From positions 2,241,323-2,305,322 of the forward strand of contig CP137675.1 in the NCBI GenBank assembly GCA_037976565.1: a stretch of DNA of 64,000 bases, written 5' to 3'. How positions within the stretch are numbered: position 1 is the stretch's first letter; each line of letters opens with the position of its first letter. Below the pieces are notes generated by a model that had not been told where the DNA came from, did no database searches, and worked only from the letters and a program-made list of their open reading frames with translations. The DNA is from Mesocentrotus franciscanus. Taxonomy: Eukaryota > Echinodermata > Echinoidea > Camarodonta > Strongylocentrotidae. Positions 25,801 through 37,800 of the stretch are shown piece after piece. Made by a program: the position numbers and the translations under genes.

Positions 25801-28800
25801 TCCTCCCGAAACCCATGTCATACAGGGAGATGAACTTTGTAGCTGACAACCAACTCTTCTTGCTCAGGAACATCGAGAGAGTAAAGCGGATACGGGAAGC
25901 CATCCTCAAGAAACGGGAAATGGGTAGCAACCACAGAACCAACAGTGCTGAGAGGCAGTACACCAAGGACAGGAGTGGGAAAGGTGAGAGTCCTCTCAAC
26001 TCAACTGGTAACTCTTTTTCCCTGTTTTGTTATTTATCAGATCCTGCAACAGACCGCTTTGGTCCCATGTACAATAATATCAAGCATCCCGCACCAACTC
26101 TTTTCGCTGTTTGGCGTATAGTAGAGATACAACAAGTCACACTTAAAGAGAAGGTTGAGTTCTGGGAAGAGGTGAAAAATAATTTGTGAGAGTTATCATT
26201 GTTATTATGCAAGTGTGGAAGAACATCAGATAAAAAATGTTCCCTGAAAAGCATGGCTCTTCAAATGCCTTAATATTCTAAATATGGCATGTAACAGCAT
26301 AAAAATCGGGACGGATTTTTATGCCACATATTCGTGTAGTCCCATATACATATTTCTGTGTACAGTGCTTGTTACTTTACCAAGACTGGGCCAAAGTTCT
26401 TATCATTTTGATGATTCCAGAACCTTGCAGTACACACCAAAACTTATATGCTAGATGATCAAATTAATGAAATTGCATTTTGAAAACTTACCACAGAGCA
26501 ATTTTTGTAGGAGCATGTCTTATGCATTCTCACTTGTTTGAGGTGCTTTGAATCAAAATGAGTTGACAATTATCCAGTTAGATCTCAAATTATGCCTTGT
26601 TCACTGACTGCACAACAAATGAGTGTTCGGAGAGTTTGTCAGTTAATTGAAAATCATTCTTTAAGTGTAAGGACTAAAACAGAAAGAAGACAAATAAGTG
26701 TGAGAAAAAGGATGGTGTCTGTGCATGATATATGAGATGAACATTAGAATTATGGATTTAAAAAGGAATAAGAAATTGGAAAGTTATATGAGAATTAAGG
26801 GTAATATACAAATGTGTTATTGTCTAGCAAATGCTATAGAGGCTGCCATTGATACGTCAGTCGATTTAAAAATCCAAGTTTATTATGTTATGTTCAGACA
26901 TAGGTATGAAGATGTTTTTCTGCAGGCTGTCAAGATGTAATGCTAGCTGTGTAATCCATACCATGGATCCAGATTGCATCAACCCTTCTATTCTCTCTTC
27001 AATGTAACCTGAGAACTCCAAAAACATCCTCAGATATCAAAATGAATATTGACATGAAAAGATGCGATGCCCCTGCCGACAGAGTACCCCTTTGTCGCGG
27101 GAAGCCAAATGTCGCAATCCATTGCTAATCCAATTGACCCTGTTTTGTCTCTTGGTAGATGTGTTCATGGCTCAGTTCACTGCGCTGAAGACCTCACGCT
27201 CGGTGAAGACCAGACGCCTGGCTGCCGCTCAAGAGAACACGGAGGTGACGAAAGCAGCACGCCTTGCTCAGGTCTTTAAGGACATCTACACCGCTGTCTG
27301 CACCTATCGCAACCCTAGCGGACAGAGCCTTGCCATCCCGTTCATGAATCTACCATCCAAGAAAAGGTGATTTATTTTATGTTTCACTACGCCTTCCCTC
27401 TTCCTGTCTGTCTCTGTCTGTCTCTGTCCGTCTCTCTTTCCTCCTTTCCTTCTCCCTCTTACTCTTTTGTAATATTCATCTTTCACTCTCTGCCTTTCTC
27501 CCTGTTTCTCTTTATCCCTCTACTTTACCCCCTTTTCTCTACCTCTTTCTTCCTTTCTCTGTTGTACCTTTCCCTCCTCCTATGGTTCACTTCCTTTTCT
27601 CTATATTATTCCTTGTTGTATTTGTATTTAATTAAGTAATATTCAAGAATATATAAGGATGTCTTGTATATTGCAGGAAAACAGGAAAAGCTTTGATTTA
27701 TCTTGGGGGAATGTAATTTGTAGAGGTTAAACATATGGGGTTGCTTAACATTCTCTCTTTTATGTTCAAATCTAAAAGTATTTATCTATTATGAATGACA
27801 TCTACATTTTTTGCGGGTTATACATTAAAATGTAAAAGTAAGTTCTTTTTCTGGCCAATTCATCTAAAGGAAATACCAAGAAGCCAATCAAATAATGCTA
27901 CCTTGTTTCTTCTTGCAGGAACCCTGACTATTACAAGCGTATCTCTGACCCGGTCGACCTGAGTACCATTGAGAAGAACCTGATGACAGGCAAATACAAG
28001 AGTGTGGAGGCCTTTGACTCAGACTTCCTCAAAGTCTTCAAGAATTCAGAGGTCAGTGAACTCAGTATGCTAACATAATACTTACCTGCCAACACAATAT
28101 CCTAGCAGGGATACTAGTTCTCAGTACACCATAGCCTGATTGCACATCCTGACATTTTCCCGTTTCAGGCTTTTCAGGCTTTTTCAGGATTTATATTGTC
28201 AGAACATTTGGGACTCTAATGTGTCGGACTCAGAGTCTCTTTCCAGCCTCATTGGGTGAAACCAATTTGGTATCCCTGTACTAGGAGCAATACCCTGTAT
28301 TACAGCTGTTAATCTAGTTTAGTTTTAGTTATTTTCTTCCAATTTGGTATTTGTTCTCGATAAAAGGCAAGGCCAAGAAGTCAGTTTCTGTTTGTCTTAG
28401 ATAAACTTTAGTTATTTTCAAAGTTTTATTTTATTTAGTCAACATGGCCTTGGTTATCTCAAAGGGCACTTGAAATTTACTTTACAGAACTGTTCAACTT
28501 CCTGTAATATGTAATACAACACACTTGTTTCTATTTGCATGTCTATCTAGTATTACATCAAGTTTACTTAAGATAGTCAAAGAGTACTGATGATAGAATC
28601 TTAGAATCTTCTATATAATGAGTCTTTATCATCCATACCCACAGTTTCGATAGTATGCATTACTTTTATTATGATTATTGTATAGTATTTATTTGTTTGT
28701 TTCACATACATTGTAATTGCAAGGTCTATATGCAGACACTTTAAAGCCCCACTGCACTACTTGTAGCTACTTGCTCCCTCTATATAGAAAACAATGCCTA

Positions 28801-31800
28801 AGCGGTGCCCATTGGTCCCCCATGATCCTCTTTTTCTTATGTTAATTGAGAGCTGAGTGAATGAGATAACCGCCTGTCAGTGACCACGCTGGGAGGTTCT
28901 AATCCCTCCTGGCCAAACTAGTGAAGACAGGCTTTAATGTTGATAATGTTGATCCTGATAGATCTACTGAGTTGTGACCCTTGTGCTTAGTTAGTCATCA
29001 AGTATGGATCTCTTCTTGTCCAACAGAAACAAAAGGACAAGCAGAATATAATCAAAGAAAAAAAAATTCTTGTGGTTTCTTTTAATATTCGTATGTGTCT
29101 TACAGTCTTACTGTCTTGACATATCTGATATTATCATTCTATATTGGTCTTTACACATTTATCCACACATGCATGCATATTTAGATTGATAATGTCCTGA
29201 CTAGTTGACTGAAAGATCAAGTACATACGTCTTTGGTCGATCCTGGAGTGCATCTTTCTTGTTGTCTAACAGAAATGAAACGACAAGCAGAATATAATCA
29301 AAGAAAGAACAAAAATATATTCTAATGATGGTTTCTTGTAATATTTTTGTATGTCTTAAAATATCTAATATGGTTGTTGTAGTGGACTTTACCCATTTGT
29401 CTCTATATGTATGCATGTTAAGATCGATTTTGTCCAGACTATTTGACTAAGACCTATATCTTCAGTCCATGTTCAAGTGTATCTAAAGATTCTTGTTTTC
29501 CAACAGAAATACAATGGTAAGCGGTCAGACTTAGGGAAGGATGCAGCAGTCCTGAGGAAGATCTATCTGACCGCCAAGGCTCAGGCCACTAGCCACCTAC
29601 AGGACATCCTTGAACCAGTCAGGAAACAAGTGGACCTTGAGGCTCTCAAAGTGGTCAAAGGTCAGTGTTATCAAAGACATCTTTCAGAGTGACCTATGAC
29701 AAGGCTTAGAATCTGTCCTTTGTTTTAGGCCTCACCAGTAATACTACAAATTAGGTGATGAATTCATAATGCAAGAATATAGTGAAATGCATAAATGTGA
29801 TGGGAAAAATCTAATGTAATGGCATTAAGAAATATGAACGCCTGATTAAGAAAATGTTATCAGTGTAAGGTAACTTTACAACAAATTACAGTCAGTTGTG
29901 AAATACTTCCAAAATGTTGACGAAAGGGCTGCTGTGACAAAGTTTCTCATTGATATGCAGTATTATAAAATGGGTTCAAGAATGTAGCCAATGAGAAGCG
30001 TCAAAATGGATCACGTGTGCGTGCATTAAATTTAACTATATGCGCACTTTGGTGATATCAGCGTGCAAAAAGTGCGCAACAAAAAAGCATAATGCACGGC
30101 TGCGTGTAAATCAATGGATGTTTACCATGCATTGCAGAGTTTGTTTACGAGGTCACTGCCCTCGCGATCATCATTTCTTATGAAGGTTGCAGGTTTACAG
30201 TGTTTTATATTGCCTTGCTAAGTAGATTGTCGACCCAAATTATAAAACAAATAATACACAGGTTTTCGTTCGTGACGTTATGGCGATGCAGCGCTATTCG
30301 GGTATTCACAATGGCACAAAATACACTTGGCTACGCCTCATGAATTTTATTGCACCGTAGTGAATACCCTCATGCACTGCATCGACCATAACGCACTCAC
30401 ACCTGTGTATTATTTGTATATCATCCATGATAGAACCCCCCCCCCCTAAAAAATAAAAAAATCTCTTTTAAAAGAGGATTATGGAGGCTCCTATTACTTC
30501 AAGCTATGTGCTTATTCCATAGCCTTCTTTTTGCACAATGTATAAGGCATATTTTTATAATTCCATGATATCTTTATGCATTATCAAATACGGCTTCTTC
30601 ACATCGTTTATGATTCAGAAATCCACAAATCAAATCAAATCAAATCATTTTGTATTTCGTGCTTCTCTTTCCTCAGACCCCAAGGCAGGCCCGAAGGAAG
30701 AGGAAGAAGAAGAGATCATTCGATGCCTGTGTGGTCTGTTCAACGATGAGGGATTGATGATCCAATGTGAGAAATGCTTCGTCTGGCAGCACTGTGACTG
30801 TGTAGGGGTCAAAGAGCAACCTGAGCATTATCTATGTGAGCTCTGTGACCCTCGACCTGTCACAAAGGTTAGTTTTAATAGAATGAACACCTGCATGTCA
30901 ACACATTTTTTCATAAAAATTATGATCATTATCATTTTATTTGGCAAAAAAATGATATATCCGACAACATCAGTTGAACAGATTTAGAAAATACAACCTG
31001 TGGAATGTCATGGACTGATAAATTTAACTAATGAATGGCATACAGTCTCCTGTCCCATTGCAATGATTTTAAAATTGATGTATACATCTATTTCACAGAG
31101 TCTGATTGTAAAATGCGTTAGTTTTAATAGCAAACTAGGCGTTGTGGCGTGTCCCTGTAATCCAGCTAACAGTGGAAGTTACAAACTGATTCAGCCGAGG
31201 ACGCAGGTTCGAAACTGAGTTATGTCTTTCGGATGGTGACGTTAAAGGTCGGTCCCCAGACGTAAATAATCATATCTGATTGATACACGTCTGTAAAAAC
31301 CCAAAACACACACACACACAGCATGTATTATTGGCTTTTGTTATTGCAGTCAAACTTTATTGCCAAGGTAACAATGTACTTAATTTCTGTGTGCACAAGA
31401 TGAAGAAAGATTGTTTGCACTAGTCTGTTTACCAAGTATTTTTTTGTAATCTTTTTGCTTTCTCTGTAGGAGATTGTAATGTTCCCACAGCCCAAGAATG
31501 CACAACCCAACCATACATACTATCTATGTCTTCAAAGAGATGATACACTCATGGTTAAACAGGGTAAGTGATGATGGTGATGATGATGATGAGAGTGGTT
31601 GTTGTGGAGGTGATGGTGGTGATGGTCATGGTGATGGTGGTGGTGGCATTGGTGGCAGTGATTATGATGATGATGAAGATTGTGGTGATGATAATGATGA
31701 TTATGATGATGGTGATGATAAATGCTGGTGATGATTTCTGATATGGCCCAGTGATTGCTGATAGAAGAGTAATAGAGGTTACTCGATGCCACATTAATCA

Positions 31801-34800
31801 AGATTGAATTACATTTCATTCAGCCTCCTGATCTCTATAGTTTAATTTGTTGCCAATTTGCAGGTGATTGTGTCTACCTTGCACATGAGAACCAGAGACG
31901 TAACCCAGATGGATCACCGATGAGAACTTCAGCTAGGATCATGGCTAATACGACACCAGACAAGTTCAATATCTTCAGGGTTGAAAAGCTCTGGAAAACT
32001 GAAATGTGAGTCATTGCGTCTTAGTATTCACCCTCTGTTCAATTTGTAATCAGAGCTTGAATACGCTTAGCTGCCATCCATTTCTATCTTGAATTACCTG
32101 AATTACCTACAATGAGGCCCATTAAGTCTGAAGAATTGTAGAGCGCTTGTCAGGTCTGTTTCCTGATCATATATAGCTCATCAAATCAATCCTCACACAG
32201 GGTCAAAATTTAGTTCAAACAGTTAGGTTCAAACTTATTACACTTCTATTTCCAGTGGTCATTGACTGATGATGCCTCAACAATGTCAGCAGAAAGAGAG
32301 GGATGTGTTATATGAATTGTGTGATCAATATTAAGTTTAGATGTAAGGTGTATAACCAGCTATTCCATTGTAAAATATGATGCAAGTTAGTGCAGGGTAG
32401 GGAGAAAAATAAATATTGACAAATTTATTAGATCAAGAATACTTGTATGTTTATTCCCATCCTGTCTCTCTTTTTCAGAGGGGAGCGCTTTGTATTCGGT
32501 CACCATTTCCTGAGGCCTCATGAAACTCACCATACTCCGTCCAGAAAGTTCTTCCGAAATGAGGTAAGAATTTGATGAATAGAGAGGGCGAAAACCTACC
32601 AACTTAGACTTGTTTCTGTTATTTGTCTTTCTCAAATGTTGGTATTATGTTGTAATCATTTGCATATAGTCTTCATCTGTGTAGAAAATACTTGTCTATT
32701 CATGGGAGCTCTTTAAGGATTTCATGTTGAATAAGTGTCTTTCTACCAGCGCTTCATGGGAGCTCTTTAAGGATTTCATGTTGAATAAGTGTCTTTCTAC
32801 CAGCGCTTCATGGGAGCTCTTTAAGGATTTCATGTTGAATAAGTATCTTTCTACCAGCGCTTCATGGGAGCTCTTTAAGGATTTCATGTTGAATAAGTGT
32901 CTTTCTACCAGCGCTTCATGGGAGCTCTTTAAGGATTTCATGTTGAATAAGTGTCTTTCTACCAGCGCTTCATGGGAGCTCTTTAAGGATTTCATGTTGA
33001 ATAAGTGTCTTTCTACCAGCGCTTCATGGGAGCTCTTTAAGGATTTCATGTTGAATAAGTGTCTTTCTACCAGCGCTTCATGGGAGCTCTTTAGGGATTT
33101 CATGTTGAATAAGTGTCTTTCTACCAGCGCTTCATGGGAGCTCTTTAAGGATTTCATGTTGAATAAGTGTCTTTCTACCAGCGCTTCATGGGAGCTCTTT
33201 AAGGATTTCATGTTGAATAAGTGTCTTTCTACCAGCGCTTCATGGGAGCTCTTTAAGGATTTCATGTTGAATAAGTGTCTTTCTACCAGCGCTTCATGGG
33301 AGCTCTTTAAGGATTTCATGTTGAATAAGTGTCTTTCTACCAGCGCTTCATGGGAGCTCTTTAAGGATTTCATGTTGAATAAGTGTCTTTCTACCAGCGC
33401 TTCATGGGAGCTCTTTAAGGATTTCATGTTGAATAAATGTCTTTCTACCAGCGCTTCATGGGAGCTCTTTAAGGATTTCATGTTGAATAAGTGTCTTTCT
33501 ACCAGCGCTTCAGGGAGCTCTTTAAGGATTTCATGTTGAATAAGTGTCTTTCTACCAGCGCTTCATGGGAGCTCTTTAAGGATTTCATGTTGAATAAGTG
33601 TCTTTCTACCAGCGCTTCATGGGAGCTCTTTAAGGATTTCATGTTGAATAAGTGTCTTTCTACCAGCGCTTCATGGGAGCTCTTTAAGGATTTCATGTTG
33701 AATAAGTGTCTTTCTACCAGCGCTTCATGGGAGCTCTTTAAGGATTTCATGTTGAATAAGTGTCTTTCTACCAGCGCTTCATGGGAGCTCTTTAAGGATT
33801 TCATGTTGAATAAGTGTCTTTCTACCAGCGCTTCATGGGAGCTCTTTAAGGATTTCATGTTGAATAAGTGTCTTTCTACCAGCGCTTCATGGGAGCTCTT
33901 TAAGGATTTCATGTTGAATAAGTGTCTTTCTACCAGCGCTTCATGGGAGCTCTTTAAGGATTTCATGTTGAATAAGTGTCTTTCTACCAGCGCTTCATGG
34001 GAGCTCTTTAAGGATTTCATGTTGAATAAGTCTCTTTCTACCAGCGCTAAATTGCTCACCGCTCCCATGTATTTTTTTTTGAGGGTTTTCATGCTATGCC
34101 ATTTATCATATTGAAATTTAATGATCAGTCTGTTTTTTTTTTTTTTTTTTCTTCTTCCTTTATATATTGCTATTATGGTACCACCTGCAGTTTTTATTAG
34201 CATGTACATGTGTATTGTACATAATCCACATATCTTGTAACATTGCTACTAAGATATGTATTCAGTTCAGGCTAATGATATTACCCTTTCCTTACCGTGA
34301 ATTCCTGTACTTCATACAATGTTTCTCTTTGCCATTGTATCATATTGACAGTTTGAATACATTGTTCTCTGACTTTCCTTTCTATGTTGTGTTTAGTTGT
34401 TCCGAGTGCCTCTGTATGAGATCATCCGACTAGAGTCTATTGTAGGACTCTGTTGTGTGATGGACCTTGCCAAGTACTGCAAAGGTAGGTAAACCTCTTG
34501 CAAGGTTTCAATTTTATATGCAATATAGACCTTTGTAATCATAGGAATTTCGGTTGAAATTGGTTTCTTGAGAGATTCAGAACTTCCCAGATCTCCTATC
34601 CTATATCTGATGCATGTCAAGACACCTAGAGGGTTTAGCGAAGTGTACAAACTACGAACCAGAGCAGAATAACACTGAGTTCCTATAGGAAATATATTTA
34701 TTCAAATGGTCACATCTCAGCCAATACTTAACATATTCAATTGGTTTTCGACCTTTGGACATTATTTTTGATGTTCTTTCGGAAAATGAAGTTCAATTTG

Positions 34801-37800
34801 AGAAATTCTGAAAATAGTTTTTTGATGACGTCACACTTCACCACTCTATAGGGAGGGAATTGAAAGAAGACATTGGATTGTTTCTTCCGACGTGTTTACT
34901 ACATGTATCTGTTGCTCGTCCAGCTTTAGGAAGCAATACCTGTTCGGTCAAACATTAAGTTTCCAAGATTATAATATTCCTGAGCTGTTAAGCCCTCTAC
35001 TAATCCATCATTAAATCCATCCATAATCCTGATTCAGGGCGACCTAAAGGCGTAAAGGAGCAGGATGTGTATGTCTGCGAGTACCGTCTTGATCGGACAG
35101 CACATCTCTTCAGTCCGATCGGCAAGCTCAGTCGGTATCCCATCTGCACCAAGAGATATGCCTTTGACAGATTTGAGAAGAAGCTTGTACCCAAGAGGGA
35201 TTATACAGTAAGCTTGTAGTATTTGCATGTTTCAAATTTGGAGTGTGTGTGTGTGTGTGTGTGTGTAATTGGGTTTTTACAGATGTGTATCAATCAGATA
35301 TGATTATTTACGTCTGGGACCAACCTTTAACATCACCATCCGAAAGATGTGACTCAGTTTCGAACCGGGTCTGCCTGAGCCTGTTTGTAGGCGAAGACAG
35401 AGAGTTGACCAAGTGAACGTACCACTAGACCAACTCATGTCTCCCAATGAGTATCAGGAGTCTTATCAAAGCAGTAAACTTCTTTATTTTTCTCATTTCA
35501 TCACATTGCACCATTTTTATTGTTTTGACTTTATATTAGATTGCTCTAATATTGTTTCCAAATATTATATTTCTTTGTTCACCAGTACATAAGATTCAAT
35601 GAGATTGTGGTATATTACACGCATTTCTAAGACTTCAACCATAGATATCTGAGGCTTAATGTTCAATGGATAATAGAAGATTCTTTTTAAAAAAAAATTT
35701 AAGTGGTGTTAGCATAGCATTAAAAATACAGAAAATAGATTGTGTTAGGACGTTTTGTTTAATGAAGCAAAATCCTTTAAGCTTCCACATTGTAACTCAG
35801 TTTGATTTGTTTAAAAAGCAACAAATGTACTTGTATAAGATTTGTAGTCTTGAAGCATTTAACTCATAAAAGAGTGAAATATATTCATCTTTTCTCCTGG
35901 TTTCTTTTTTTTACAGCCTCATTACATTCCAGAGCATTTCAAAAGGCAACAAAGGTGAGAAATGTAACATTATTAATTATTCTTCTCAATTTGTGACTAT
36001 CACCCTGTGGACAACTGCCCTTTGGAAAAATGTACCCTCCTCCCCACATTTACCCATGGAGAGCTTCCTTAGCGGTTCAGAGGTAGTGTGGGGGGATTTT
36101 CCCTGGGGATAATTGTCAGGGTATGACAGTGTAAGGGTTGTGGTCCTAGAATCATCGTGATTAGGAAAAGCTTCATACATAAAATAAAAGATAGATTCGT
36201 GGTAGCATACTAACTTGTTAAGAGCAGATTTGTTTGAATACAAGCACCTGTAGAAACACCTGTACAACCTGAAGTTATTCCCAAACATGAATTCAATGTT
36301 CTGTATACTTGCTGCGATAGAGCTTCTGTGTATTCCTATTACCTTCTAGATGATTCACCACAAGACATACCTTACACAATGAAAAGGCTGTTCTCTGTAC
36401 TTTACAGAATATTAGGTAATTTCTCTCCTTTTCTTTTCTCACATATTTTTTTCAGGACTAACCCTGTGAAGTGTAAGAAAGACAAGACCTCAGGGACTGA
36501 TGAGTCAATCAACAACTCAAATCACAAGAATGGACTCAAGAAGTCAGGGTAAGGATATGTAGGCATTGTACCTTGTTTTCAAAGAGAGAAAGGATACCAA
36601 TCTTCTTTTGTTAACAGTGTTGAATTGTTTATTAAATGTAAGCCAGTATTTAGATGTATGTTGACTGGAAGGTAACAAAGGAGTTTGGGCCAATATTATT
36701 TCAGTTATAAGATCTTTTCTTTCTTGTGTAATGTACAAAACTGATTATGGATTAATGATTGCACGAATTATTGAATGAAAGTACAAACCGTGGATGAATA
36801 CTCTTAGTTCAGACTTCATTTCATACTTCCTCTCTCCTTCCTCGGTACCAGCGATACACCAAATACCTCTGACAAGACATCAAAGAACGGCAAGAGGTCG
36901 AGGGGACCCAAGACAGAAGCTGATAAGGAGATACAGCGGGAACATCTCGACGGTATCATGCTGCGGCTTCTCTCTCAACAACGAGCTACCAAGCAGTGTA
37001 AGACTGGCTCTCTTGATGATGATGGTGATGATGAAAAAAATGGTGGCCCTGCTGTCTGTTAGTGTTCCATTTTGTTATTTTTATTTTCTTTCATTCATTT
37101 CACATTGCTTCTGCATGCATACATTTATCATATTATTGTATATGCGATTATTTTTCGTGCAGATATTTCAGTGAATAAATTGGACAAACCTGAGAATTTA
37201 GCAAACATGTGCTGTTGCATGTTGGCCTTTCTTAACACATAGGCAAACAATCTTGTTATGCAACAGGTATTCTGTCAAGCCCAATTTGTGAAACATTGAA
37301 ACACCGTGAAATATACCGCACATACAGTATCAGAGCCTGATGAAGAGTAGATTTCATTTTGATCACACAGACTTTGTGAGGAAACCCTTGAAACGTGTAC
37401 ATGTAGCCTATTTTGTCTATAGTCAAAATAGTACAAATTCTAATAAAAAGAGAGAGGAAGAAATAAAGAAAAAAAAACAAAAGAGAAAAGAATAATGCCA
37501 CAGGATTATTGAAGTTACATCTCAATTAGATATCTGAATGATGGGATGATACTTACATTGTAGCTTTAAATGTAGGTGCACCATTTAATCAGTTTCTCCA
37601 CTTTGAAAAATACACTTATTCTTTTTAATCTTATGATTCCAAAAGTCTGCTCTAAATAAAATCTGCTCTAACCAACATGTTTAGAAAAATATTTTACAAG
37701 TTTGCCAATTTTAATTTTTTTTTTGGGGAGGGGGCAAGCAAAACTTCACATGTATTCTATTTTGCACACAATATTTGATAATTGTTTTGCATTACATTTT

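Noticed and set aside
30538..30987. 149-codon frame starting upstream of the PHD finger
   Set aside because: The acceptor before 30677 and the donor at 30868 define the exon; residues outside are intron translation.
31498..31819. Asp/Gly-rich plus-strand and His-rich minus-strand proteins
   Set aside because: Translations of a GAT/GGT trinucleotide tract in an ASH1L intron.
32696..34209. Long open frames of 207 to 271 codons on both strands with an 18-residue repeat
   Set aside because: They come from the 54-bp tandem array. Both strands are open, copies are near-identical at DNA level, and BAH exons 16 and 17 splice across the region in phase.
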